This document shows positions 25,241 through 32,901 of a stretch of 64,000 nucleotides of DNA, one piece after another. The notes under the pieces are model-generated. The model saw only the letters and a list, made by a program, of their open reading frames with translations, searched no databases and had not been told where the DNA came from. Position numbers and translations under genes: made by a program. Within the stretch, counting starts at the first letter, position 1; each line of letters starts with the position of its first letter. This DNA is from Halosimplex salinum (GTDB taxonomy: Archaea; Halobacteriota; Halobacteria; Halobacteriales; Haloarculaceae), in the NCBI RefSeq assembly GCF_003730195.1, contig NZ_QWGG01000006.1:62001-126000 (forward strand), in the 5' to 3' direction.

Positions 25241-26260
25241 ATGCTGTTCGCCGGGAGCGACGACGGTGTGTATCGGTTCTCGGGGATCGACGCGTCGGAC
25301 GAGTCGACCCCGACGCAGGTTCTCGACAGCGGTCGCGTGCTACGACTCCGGACGTTCGACGCGAGAGACGGCCTGTTCGCAGCGACGACCACGGGGCTCT
25401 TCCACTCGCCCGACGGCGAAGCGTGGACCGACCTCGGCGTCCCCGAGGACCGGGTGTACGCAGTCGGGGCCAGCGGCGACGGCAGTCGGCTCTACGCGGG
25501 CACGCGGCCCGCACACGTCTACGTGGCCGAACAAGAGACCGCAGGCGGCCCCGACGACCCCGACGGCCCCGACGACTCTGGCGACTCCGACGACTCCGAC
25601 GATTTCGATTCCCGCCAGTGGCGCGAGTGTGAGGGGTTCCAGACCCTCCCCTCGCGCGAGGAGTGGCGGCTCCCTCGCCACGAGGACCTCGCGCAAGTCC
25701 GGGACGTCCACGCCGACCCCGCCGCACCGGACCGAATCGTCGCGGGCGTCGAAGTCGGGGGCGTCCACGTCAGCGACGACGGCGGCGAGACGTGGGCCGA
25801 GCGCCGTGAGGGCGTGAACGACGATATCCACGAACTCCACGTCGTCGGCCCCGGCGAGTACGTGGCTGCCACCGGGTTCGGGCTGTTCCGCACGACGGAC
25901 GGGGGGGAGTCGTGGACGCGACTCGACGAGGGGTTCGACCAGCGCTACTTTCGGACGGCGTTCTCGGTGGACGGGACCGTCTACGCCGCCGGTGCGCTGG
26001 CGAACTCGTCCACGTGGGACGACCCGGCCGCCGATCCCGAACTGTTCGCCCTCCGCGACGACACGCTGGAGCGGGTCGCGTTCCCCGCGCCCGACGAGAC
26101 GGTCACGGGGACGACCGCTGTCGACGGAGCCCTCGTCGTCGCGACCCATCGCGGGTCGGTGTTCGCTCGCCGCGGGGACGAGTGGGACCGGGTCGGCGAC
26201 CTGCCGGTCGCAGCAGACCAGACGGGCCGCTACACGCCGCTCGCACGATTCGAGGGGTGA
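25241..26260 (+). CDS. BNR/sortilin-like beta-propeller protein
   Basis: This 339-aa cytoplasmic protein (no signal) starts at the ATG at 25241. It has repeated Asp-box blades: FAGSDDGVYRFS, LFHSPDGEAWTDLG, VHVSDDGGETWAERREG and LFRTTDGGESWTRLDEG. The Asp-box (S/T-x-D-x-G-x-x-W) pattern is that of BNR/photosystem-assembly-like propellers. An Asp/Gly/Ser insertion (about 105-125) is typical halophilic padding. Function is unknown. The gene ends against a 25-bp tandem repeat. Confidence 0.75.
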   Translation: MLFAGSDDGVYRFSGIDASDESTPTQVLDSGRVLRLRTFDARDGLFAATTTGLFHSPDGEAWTDLGVPEDRVYAVGASGDGSRLYAGTRPAHVYVAEQETAGGPDDPDGPDDSGDSDDSDDFDSRQWRECEGFQTLPSREEWRLPRHEDLAQVRDVHADPAAPDRIVAGVEVGGVHVSDDGGETWAERREGVNDDIHELHVVGPGEYVAATGFGLFRTTDGGESWTRLDEGFDQRYFRTAFSVDGTVYAAGALANSSTWDDPAADPELFALRDDTLERVAFPAPDETVTGTTAVDGALVVATHRGSVFARRGDEWDRVGDLPVAADQTGRYTPLARFEG

Positions 26261-26265
26261 CCGGC

Positions 26266-26365
26266 GGGACGCTCTCACTCACCGACCGGTGGGACGCTCT
26301 CACTCACCGACCGGTGGGACGCTCTCACTCACCGACCGGCGGGACGCTCTCACTCACCGACCGGC
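26266..26365. repeat. Four-copy 25-bp tandem repeat
   Basis: The unit GGGACGCTCTCACTCACCGA plus CCGGT/C is repeated exactly four times, head to tail (26266, 26291, 26316, 26341); only the last base varies (T,T,C,C). A 5-bp partial copy (CCGGC) precedes it. The last unit lies over the 3' end of the histidine kinase gene, so on the minus strand each unit repeats its final codons and stop (PVGE*). It fills the gap between two convergent genes. Confidence 0.95.
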
Positions 26366-27486
26366 CGCGCCTCGGTGGCGGCGGACGCCTCCTCATCGGC
26401 GGCGGTGGGCAGTTCGACGACGACGGTCGTCCCACCGGGGTCGTTCCCTTCGATCCGGAGGTCGCCGTCGTAGCGCTCGACGAGCGTCGAGGCGATCTGG
26501 AGTCCGCCGCCGCTCGTCCCCTCACCCCTGCTGAACGCCGACGGGCGTTCGTCGGCCGGGATCCCGGGGCCGTCGTCGTCGACGGTCAGGCGAGTGTGCT
26601 CCTCGCTGCGCTCGACCGCGAGCGAGACTCGCGGCTCGTCGCTGTCGTTGTGCTCGACGGCGTTCTCGGCGAGGTTGTCGACGACCGAGCGGAGGCCGGC
26701 GTTGGCGACGACCGGTGCGCGGTCGGGGAGGTCGGTCGTCACCGTCGCACGCGTCGCGCTCTCGAGGGTGTCGGCGACGTCGGCGACGACGGCCGCGAGG
26801 TCGACGGGTTCGTAGTCGGCGTCGCCGGCGACGGTCCTTGCCAGCGACCCCGTCGCGTCGATCCGGTCGTAGGCCTCGTCGGCCTTCTCGCGGACGATCT
26901 CGGCGTGCTCGGACACCTCGTCGTCGGTGTCCGTGTCCGCGCTCTCGATCTCCCCGGCGTAGGCGTGGATCACCTGGATGTCGTTGCGCAGGTCGTGGCG
27001 GATGAGGCCGTTGACGAACGCCAGCGTGTCGCTCGCGCGCCTCGCGCGATTCGCGTCGGCGACCGCGCGCGCCCGGTAGTACCCCGCGACAGTCCCCGCG
27101 AGCCCGCCGAACGAGGCGGTGACCAGCAGCGTGAACTGCGGTTCCGAGACCACTCGCTCCTCGAACAGTCGGACGAGGATCGTGAGCCCGACGGCGCCCG
27201 TGAACGCGACGACGCCGCCGAGACACCACACCGCGACCACCCACTTGTACGCCGAGTCGAGCTCGGTCTCCCGGAGCCGGTAGCCGCCGTAGGCGAGTGC
27301 GACCGCCGGCGTGCCGTCGAGCAACAGGGCCAGCGCCGGTGCCCGAAGCGACCCCAGCGCGGCGGCTTCCGCCGAGTGGTGGACGACTGCCGTCAGCGCG
27401 AGCACGCTCCCGACGCTCGCGACGGCGACCGACCCCGCGTCCCACCGACGGTGGCGCTTCATACGCTTCGCAAGGACTCTCCCCAT
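26350..27486 (-). CDS. Membrane sensor histidine kinase
   Basis: This is ~378 aa if started at the ATG at 27486; an alternative ATG at 27462 (370 aa) has a better-spaced GGGGAG. Four or five hydrophobic helices (residues ~20-140) form the sensor, followed by an unusual H-box LIRHDLRNDIQVIHAYAGEI (about residue 160) and an HATPase domain with NLAENAVEHND, DDDGPGIPADER and a G2-like GEGTSGGGLQIAS. No PAS or receiver domain is present. The response regulator is not nearby. The gene ends inside the tandem repeat. Confidence 0.8.
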   Translation of the reverse strand: MGRVLAKRMKRHRRWDAGSVAVASVGSVLALTAVVHHSAEAAALGSLRAPALALLLDGTPAVALAYGGYRLRETELDSAYKWVVAVWCLGGVVAFTGAVGLTILVRLFEERVVSEPQFTLLVTASFGGLAGTVAGYYRARAVADANRARRASDTLAFVNGLIRHDLRNDIQVIHAYAGEIESADTDTDDEVSEHAEIVREKADEAYDRIDATGSLARTVAGDADYEPVDLAAVVADVADTLESATRATVTTDLPDRAPVVANAGLRSVVDNLAENAVEHNDSDEPRVSLAVERSEEHTRLTVDDDGPGIPADERPSAFSRGEGTSGGGLQIASTLVERYDGDLRIEGNDPGGTTVVVELPTAADEEASAATEARPVGE

Positions 27487-27496
27487 TTCAATGGGG
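27481..27496. promoter_or_regulatory. Inverted repeat at the kinase start
   Basis: CCCCAT (27481-27486) and ATGGGG (27491-27496) flank TTCA. One arm contains the possible start codon at 27486, so a regulator or hairpin here could control the kinase gene. Confidence 0.35.
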
Positions 27497-27586
27497 TACC
27501 TAATGAGACCGGACGTGGCCGCCAGTGTGAGAGAAACCGGCCCCGTCCCGGCAGGTAACCGGCGGCAGTTCTGGGGCGCTCGCGGG

Positions 27587-28951
27587 TCAGTCCCGCCCGG
27601 CGGAGACGCGTTCGATGGCGTCACAGACGATGTCGAGACCGACTTCGGCCTGTTCGTGCGTCATCACGAGCGGCGGGAGCAGGCGCAGGACGTTGTCGTC
27701 GCGGCCGCCGCCCCAGGCGAGAACGCCCCGCTCCAGACAGCGCTGGCGCACCTCTCCGACGGCGTCCGGCGCCGGCCGCCCTTCCTCGTCGACGAACTCG
27801 GCGCCGACGAACAGGCCCATCCCGCGGACCTGCCCGACGAGCGGGCTGTCGACGCGGGCGAGCCGTTTGCGGATGTACGTCCCGAGCTCGGTGGCGTGGT
27901 CGAGCAGGTCGTGGTCCTCGACGTACTCGATCGAACGGAGCGCCGCCCGCATCGCCACGTTGTAGCCGCGGAAGGTCCCGGTGTGGCCGCCCGGCCCCCA
28001 CGTGTCTAGTTCCTCGCGATACACGGTCGCCGAGAGCGGGTGTCCGTTGCCGACGCCCTTCCCGACCGTCATCGCGTCCGGGGTCACGTCGAAGTGGTCG
28101 CTGGCCCACCACTCCCCGGTCCGGCCCATCCCCGTCTGGATCTCGTCGACGATCAGCGGCACGTCGTGGTCGTCACAGAGGTCGCGCAGCCCCGACATGA
28201 ACCCCGCCGGCGGGACGACGATGCCGCCCTCGCCCTGGATCGGTTCGACCCACACCCCCGCGGGGTTGGGCATCGCCCCGTACCGGTCGGCGAGCAGCGT
28301 CTTCACGTCCTCGAGCGCCCGGTCGACCGTCTCCTGTGGCGCCCCGTCCTGCCGGAACGGGTACGGGTACTGGGCGTGTTCGACCTCGGCGAGCAGCGGC
28401 GTGTAGTCGGCCTTGTACTTCCCGTCGGCGGTGAGGCTGTACGCGCCGGACGTCTCGCCGTGGAAGGCGCCGTAGAACGCCACCATCCCCCTGTTTCCGG
28501 TGTACTGTTTGGCGAGCTTGATCGACCCCTCGACGGCGTCGCTCCCGGTGGGTCCGCCGAAGACGACGCGGCTCGCGCCCGCCATGTCGCCCGGTGCGAT
28601 CGCGTCGAGTTTCTCGATCAGGTCGAGTCGGGGCTCGGTGGGGAAGTCGAGCGAGTGAGGGAGCCGGCGGGTCTGTTCGGCGGCGGCCTCGGTGACGTAG
28701 GGGTTGCAGTGGCCGACGTTGAGGACGCTGATACCGCCGAAGAAGTCGAGATACCGGTTGCCGTCGACGTCTTCGAGGGTCGCGCCCCTCCCCTCGTGGA
28801 AGGCGATCGGCATCTCGGTGGGGTAGAGCACCGCGGAACTCTCGGCGGCGCGCTGGCGCTCGCGCAACGCTCGGGACCTCGGACCGGGGACCTCGTCGAC
28901 GTTCGGTGCGTCGTCGAAGTGAAGCTCCGTGATCGGTGGCGAGGCAGTCAT
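27587..28951 (-). CDS. PLP-dependent class III aminotransferase
   Basis: This ~454-aa enzyme has the class III fold: the RYLDFFGGISVLNVGH opening, the FGGPTGSDAVEGSIKLAKQY phosphate-binding segment, PLIVDEIQTGMGRTGEWWAS, and the PLP lysine in TVGKGVGNGHPLSAT. It transfers an amino group from an omega- or diamino acid to 2-oxoglutarate; 4-aminobutyrate or diaminobutyrate transaminase are the closest activities. The ATG at 28951 is preferred because the upstream part of the open frame is Arg-rich and non-coding in character. It may be co-transcribed with the downstream kinase (100 bp gap). Confidence 0.85.
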   Translation of the reverse strand: MTASPPITELHFDDAPNVDEVPGPRSRALRERQRAAESSAVLYPTEMPIAFHEGRGATLEDVDGNRYLDFFGGISVLNVGHCNPYVTEAAAEQTRRLPHSLDFPTEPRLDLIEKLDAIAPGDMAGASRVVFGGPTGSDAVEGSIKLAKQYTGNRGMVAFYGAFHGETSGAYSLTADGKYKADYTPLLAEVEHAQYPYPFRQDGAPQETVDRALEDVKTLLADRYGAMPNPAGVWVEPIQGEGGIVVPPAGFMSGLRDLCDDHDVPLIVDEIQTGMGRTGEWWASDHFDVTPDAMTVGKGVGNGHPLSATVYREELDTWGPGGHTGTFRGYNVAMRAALRSIEYVEDHDLLDHATELGTYIRKRLARVDSPLVGQVRGMGLFVGAEFVDEEGRPAPDAVGEVRQRCLERGVLAWGGGRDDNVLRLLPPLVMTHEQAEVGLDIVCDAIERVSAGRD

Positions 28952-29079
28952 GGCGGCCCTAGGGGAACGGGGGGTTTCCCCCTTGGCTTCCCCCACTGAT
29001 TTTCCGCTTCTGGGCCGCGCGCGTCGAGCGCGGCTCCGACGACGGCAGTGGCTCTCACACCCCCGCAAGACCCTTCGCC

Positions 29080-29868
29080 GTGGCCGACCCATCGACAGAC
29101 GTGTACGACTATCACGTCCACTCGTCGTACTCGGACGGCGAATTCCTGGACCGGATGCTCGGGGCGGCCGCCGACGCCGGCCTCGACGGGGTGGGGTTCG
29201 CCGACCACTGCAACGTCTCCGAGCGCGACCACCTCCGGCGCTACAAGAAGCGGTTCGGCTTCAACCTCGACGTGACCTACGAGCGCCGCCGCGAGGCCAT
29301 CGCCGCGCTCCGCGAGGAGTACGACCTGCGGATCTTCGACGCCGTCGAGGTCGACTACCACCCCGCGGACGAGCCCGCGATCCGCGCGTTCCTCGACGAC
29401 GCCGACTTCGACTACACCGTCGGGAGCGTCCACGAGGTCAGGACCTACAACGTCCACGAGGGGTACTTCGCGGAGCTGTCGGCGGCCGAACGGCGCGAGG
29501 CGGTCGACGAGTACTTCGAGCGACTCGTCGCGCTGGTCGAGTCGGACCTGTTCGACGTGGCGGCCCACCTCGACATCGTCGAGCGCAACCCCGCTCTCCG
29601 GGGACACGCGACGCGAGACCACTACGAGGCGGTGGCCGCGGCGCTGGCCGAGGCGGAGACGGTCCCGGAGGTCAACGCCGGACGGATCGACCGCGAGTAC
29701 GCGGAGTTCCACCCGGCCCCCGAGTTCCTGGACGTGCTCGCCGACCACGGCGTGGCCGTCACTGTCGGCTCGGACTCGCACGACCCGGAGGCGCTCCGAG
29801 AACGGATTCCGCTCCTGCGAGACAGGCTCTCCGACGCCGCGGTCGACGTCGCCGACCTGTCGGTCTAA
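29080..29868 (+). CDS. PHP-domain phosphoesterase (histidinol-phosphatase-like)
   Basis: This 262-aa protein starts at GTG 29080. PHP metal ligands occur in order: DYHVHSSYSDG, GFADHCN, VEVDYHP, GSVHE, HLDIVERN, and GSDSHDPE near the C-terminus. This set matches the HisK-type histidinol-phosphatase group, which would complete histidine synthesis; no other his genes are close, so another phosphoester is possible. It is divergent from the aminotransferase; a 7-bp GC hairpin (29014-29034) lies between. Confidence 0.82.
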   Translation: MADPSTDVYDYHVHSSYSDGEFLDRMLGAAADAGLDGVGFADHCNVSERDHLRRYKKRFGFNLDVTYERRREAIAALREEYDLRIFDAVEVDYHPADEPAIRAFLDDADFDYTVGSVHEVRTYNVHEGYFAELSAAERREAVDEYFERLVALVESDLFDVAAHLDIVERNPALRGHATRDHYEAVAAALAEAETVPEVNAGRIDREYAEFHPAPEFLDVLADHGVAVTVGSDSHDPEALRERIPLLRDRLSDAAVDVADLSV

Positions 29869-29877
29869 GCCCTCTCT

Positions 29878-30069
29878 CTACGCCGCGTCGAGGTCGGCGT
29901 CGATGGCGTCGTCGAGGCCGTCGTCGGCCACGGCGTACTCCTCCTCGTCGGCCTCGGAGACCTTCTCGCCGCCGTCTTCCTGGGACTCCGTGACGGTGTC
30001 GTCGCCGGTGACCGAGACGAACAGTTCGCCGAGTTCCTCCGTCCGATCGCCGTTTCGTGATTCACTCAT
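29878..30069 (-). CDS. Small acidic hypothetical protein
   Basis: This 63-aa protein starts at the ATG at 30069 with GAGGGAG directly upstream as a ribosome site. The first half (GELFVSVTGDDTVTESQED) looks structured; the rest is Glu/Asp/Ala-rich. About a third of the residues are acidic and there is no Cys. The protein type is common in haloarchaea, with unknown role. It is convergent to the PHP gene, 9 bp apart. Confidence 0.6.
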   Translation of the reverse strand: MSESRNGDRTEELGELFVSVTGDDTVTESQEDGGEKVSEADEEEYAVADDGLDDAIDADLDAA

Positions 30070-30203
30070 ACTCCCTCGTTGGACTGGACCGGAGATACCG
30101 CTGGTGCCTAACTATGTTGGCTCGAACGCGGTACTGCGGGAATACACCGGTGAGAGCGGCCGACTCGGGGGGACGGTGTGTCGGGATCGGGCCGTCCCGT
30201 CGG

Positions 30204-30725
30204 TCACATGACCTGGCGCTGGCAGGTGCCACAGAGCGCTTCGTCCTTGATGTCGACTTCCCGGACGGTCGGGGAGAAACTCATGACGCAGCGTTTGTTG
30301 TCGCAGTGTTCGAGGCCCATGGTGTGGCCGATCTCGTGGATGACCTCCTTGCGGACGCGGTCGGAGAACACCTCTTCGTCCGAGCGCCGCGAGATGCCGC
30401 CGTCGGAGGAGGTGTTGAGTCGGTACGTCGAGATGACCGACCCCTTGCCGTCGAGGTAGGCGAGGCCGAACACGTAGTTGCGGCGGTGGTAGAACAGGTC
30501 TTTCGGCGTGATGGCGATGTTCTTGTCGCCGTCGCCCACGCGTGTGGCGAGTTTGATGAACGCTTCCGCGCTGTACTGGTCGCGACTGCGGTCGTACGCG
30601 CCGGAGGGGATCGACTGCGTGTCGTGCATCGTCACGTCGCTCTCGTAGACGGCCCGCAGGCTCGCCGAGGCCTCGCGTTTGACCTCGGCGCGGACGTCAC
30701 CCACCGGCACGATGTCGACGTGCAT
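30204..30725 (-). CDS. amzA: Archaemetzincin (zinc metalloprotease)
   Basis: This 173-aa protein is a single-domain archaemetzincin. The active site is HEIGHTMGLEH (H130, E131, H134, H140) with the family CX4CXM extension (C141, C146, then Met148) and a C-terminal CGTC pair that gives the second zinc site. Family members are aminopeptidase-like metalloproteases with unknown natural substrates. The start is placed at the ATG at 30725, 30 bp from a strong TATA box, indicating a leaderless mRNA. Confidence 0.93.
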   Translation of the reverse strand: MHVDIVPVGDVRAEVKREASASLRAVYESDVTMHDTQSIPSGAYDRSRDQYSAEAFIKLATRVGDGDKNIAITPKDLFYHRRNYVFGLAYLDGKGSVISTYRLNTSSDGGISRRSDEEVFSDRVRKEVIHEIGHTMGLEHCDNKRCVMSFSPTVREVDIKDEALCGTCQRQVM

Positions 30726-30731
30726 ACGGGA

Positions 30732-30741
30732 TGTTTATGAG
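30732..30741 (+). promoter_or_regulatory. TATA box for the UPF0146 gene
   Basis: TGTTTATGAG is centred about 30 bp before the GTG start at 30766. It overlaps the leaderless start region of the divergent amzA gene. Confidence 0.5.
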
Positions 30742-30750
30742 AGGGGACGT

Positions 30751-30760
30751 GATAAATACC
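30751..30760 (-). promoter_or_regulatory. TATA box for amzA
   Basis: On the minus strand GGTATTTATC is centred 30 bp before the amzA ATG at 30725, a good archaeal TATA box. Confidence 0.6.
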
Positions 30761-30765
30761 CCGAC

Positions 30766-31164
30766 GTGATCCCGGAGACCGTAGACGCACTCGTCGCTCG
30801 CCTCGCCGAGTTCGACACCGCCGTCGAGGTCGGCGTCGGCCGCCGGACGACCGTCGCCGCGGCGCTCGCCGACAGCGGGACCGACGTGGTCGCGACGGAC
30901 CTGCGCGACCGGACCGTGCCCGAGCCCGTCCGGTTCGTCCGCGACGACCTGACGGACCCCGACCCGTCGGTGTACGCGGACGCCGACGTGATATACGGCC
31001 TGAACCTCCCGCCGGAGCTCCACCGGCCGGCGCTCGCGGTCGCCCGCGAGGCCGGCGCCGAGTTCCTGTTCACGACGCTCGGGACCGACCAGCCCCTCGT
31101 TCCGGTGGAGCGAGCCACGCTCCCGGCCGAGACGCTGTTCACGGCGCGGGGCCGACGGGAGTGA
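30766..31164 (+). CDS. UPF0146 family protein
   Basis: This 132-aa protein begins at the GTG at 30766 (TATA 30 bp upstream). It has a truncated Rossmann/methyltransferase-like pattern: AVEVGVGRRTTVAAALADSG, then VVATDLRD, and YGLNLPPELHRPALAVAREAG, matching archaeal UPF0146. The short length lacks the second half of a methyltransferase fold, so catalysis is doubtful. The function is unknown. It precedes the HAD phosphatase by 45 bp. Confidence 0.8.
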   Translation: MIPETVDALVARLAEFDTAVEVGVGRRTTVAAALADSGTDVVATDLRDRTVPEPVRFVRDDLTDPDPSVYADADVIYGLNLPPELHRPALAVAREAGAEFLFTTLGTDQPLVPVERATLPAETLFTARGRRE

Positions 31165-31209
31165 GAGTCGGAACGGATTTTTGAGTGGAGTGCATCCCCG
31201 GAGACACCA

Positions 31210-32142
31210 ATGAACGCGGACGCGGTCGTGCTCGACGTCGACGGCGTGCTCGTCGACGTCGCCGACTCCTACCGCCGGGCGATCGTCGAATCCGTCGCGC
31301 ACGTGTACGACGAGACGATTCCGAAGGAGGGAATCCAGCAGTTCAAGGACGCGGGCGGGTTCAACAACGACTGGGAGCTCACGGACGCCGCGGCGCTGTA
31401 CGTGCTCGCACGCCGCGAGGGGCTCTCGCTCTCGCTCTCGTCGTTCACCGAGCGCGTCGCCGCCACGGGCGGCGGCGTCGCCGCCGCCGAGACGGTCGTC
31501 CTCGACGCCCTCGGCCCCGCCGAGCGCGAGCGCGTCATGAGCGAGTGGGACCCCGACCGACTCCGCGAGGTGTTCCAGCAGCTCTACCTCGGCAGCGACC
31601 TGTATCGCGACCTCGAGGGCGCCGAACCCGACATGGACACGCCCGGCTACATCAACGACGAACCGGTGATCCTCGAACGGGCGACGGTCGAGGCCCTGCG
31701 AGACCGCTACGACCTCGGCGTGTTGACCGGCCGCCCCGCCGCCGAGGCGGATATCGCGCTCGACCGCGTCGGCCTCGACGTGCCCGACGACCACCGGTTC
31801 ACGATGGACGACTGGGACGAGGGGAAACCCGACCCGAGCGCGCTCGTCACGCTGGCCGAGCGCTTCGACGCCGACTCGGTCGTCTTCGTCGGCGACACGC
31901 TCGACGACGTCAAGACGGCGGTCAACGCCGCCGGCGTCGACTCCGACCGCACGTATCGCGGCGTCGGCGTCCTCACCGGCGGGCTGACCGGCGCCGACGG
32001 CCGCCGGAAGTACGACGGGGCGGGCGCGGCCGCGGTGATCGATTCGGTCAACGACCTCCCGGCCCTGCTCGGCGGTGCGGACGACGCCGACGCCGACGCT
32101 GACGCCGACGACGACGCTGACGCCGACGCCGTCGACGAGTGA
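31210..32142 (+). CDS. HAD-superfamily phosphatase (TIGR01548-like)
   Basis: This 310-aa enzyme has the HAD motifs LDVDGVLVD (nucleophile Asp in motif I), [14 protein letters not shown] (motif II), GKPDPSAL (motif III Lys) and [13 protein letters not shown] (motif IV). The substrate is unknown. The last ~20 residues are an Asp/Ala repeat (DADADAD), a disordered acidic tail. A T-rich TATA-like patch (GGATTTTTG) about 30 bp upstream fits the ATG at 31210. Confidence 0.82.
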   Translation: MNADAVVLDVDGVLVDVADSYRRAIVESVAHVYDETIPKEGIQQFKDAGGFNNDWELTDAAALYVLARREGLSLSLSSFTERVAATGGGVAAAETVVLDALGPAERERVMSEWDPDRLREVFQQLYLGSDLYRDLEGAEPDMDTPGYINDEPVILERATVEALRDRYDLGVLTGRPAAEADIALDRVGLDVPDDHRFTMDDWDEGKPDPSALVTLAERFDADSVVFVGDTLDDVKTAVNAAGVDSDRTYRGVGVLTGGLTGADGRRKYDGAGAAAVIDSVNDLPALLGGADDADADADADDDADADAVDE

Positions 32143-32171
32143 CCGTCCGTCCGGTTCGCCGAATCGCCAAT

Positions 32172-32179
32172 GCTTATCC
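32172..32179 (+). promoter_or_regulatory. TATA box for the F420:NADPH oxidoreductase gene
   Basis: GCTTATCC lies 27 bp before the ATG at 32202 and implies a near-leaderless transcript independent of the upstream HAD gene. Confidence 0.5.
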
Positions 32180-32201
32180 TGATCTCGTCCGAGACACCGG
32201 T

Positions 32202-32870
32202 ATGGACATCGCACTGCTTGGCGGAACCGGAGACATCGGAGAGGGGCTGGCCCTGCGCTGGGCCTACGACACGTCCCACGAGGTCATCGTCGGCTCGCGC
32301 GACGCCGAACGAGCCGCGAACAAGGCCGAGGAGTACGCGACGGAACTCGACAGCCGCGGCGTCGACTCGTCGGTCGCGGGCTACGAGAACGGCGAGGCGG
32401 CGGCCCGCGCGGACGTGATCGTCTGTGCGGTCCCGGCCTACCACCTCACGGACACCATCGAGTCGGTCGCCGACCAACTGGACGAGGGCGACGTGCTCGT
32501 CTCGCCCGCTGTGGGCATGAAACGCGACGAGGCCGGGATGCACTACAACGAACCCGGCGCCGGGAGCGTCACGGCGCTCGCCGCGGACGCGGCCCCCGAC
32601 GGCGTCTCCGTGGTCGGCGCGTTCCACAACCTCGCCGCCGACCGACTGGCGAACCTCGACGCGGAACTCGACGTGGACACGCTCGTCGTCGCGGACGACG
32701 ACGACGCCGCGGACACCGTCTCCTCGCTCGCCGAGGGGATCGAGGGGCTCCGTCCGGTCTCCGCCGGCGGCATCGCCAACGCCTCGGAGGTCGAGGCGCT
32801 GACGCCGCTGCTCATCAACATCGCGATGAACAACGAGAAGATGCACGACGTGGGCGTCAAGTTCCACTGA
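32202..32870 (+). CDS. npdG: NADPH-dependent F420 reductase (Fno)
   Basis: This 222-aa enzyme exchanges hydride between F420 and NADPH, linking the F420 oxidoreductases of the cell to NADPH. It begins MDIALLGGTGDIGEGLALRW, the Rossmann GXGXXG-type NADP motif, followed by VGSRDAERA with the Ser/Arg expected to bind the 2' phosphate. AVPAYHLTDT and NNEKMHDVGVKF match the Fno family. The length is normal. The ATG at 32202 is chosen over the upstream start because of the TATA spacing. Confidence 0.87.
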   Translation: MDIALLGGTGDIGEGLALRWAYDTSHEVIVGSRDAERAANKAEEYATELDSRGVDSSVAGYENGEAAARADVIVCAVPAYHLTDTIESVADQLDEGDVLVSPAVGMKRDEAGMHYNEPGAGSVTALAADAAPDGVSVVGAFHNLAADRLANLDAELDVDTLVVADDDDAADTVSSLAEGIEGLRPVSAGGIANASEVEALTPLLINIAMNNEKMHDVGVKFH

Positions 32871-32901
32871 ACTCGGGGCCGTTCGTCTCCCCCGCGACCG
32901 A

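Noticed and set aside
26261-26365. CRISPR array
   Set aside because: The 25-bp units touch each other with no spacers and there are no cas genes.
25912-27558. Plus-strand open frame of 548 codons running through the tandem repeat and opposite the kinase
   Set aside because: It is composed of Arg-rich shadow sequence; the kinase on the minus strand has clear motifs. The repeat peptide GGTLSLTDR is a by-product of the DNA repeat.
29014-29034. 7-bp GC hairpin between the aminotransferase and PHP genes as an operator
   Set aside because: Arms are made of GC repeats only and such pairs arise often in this composition.
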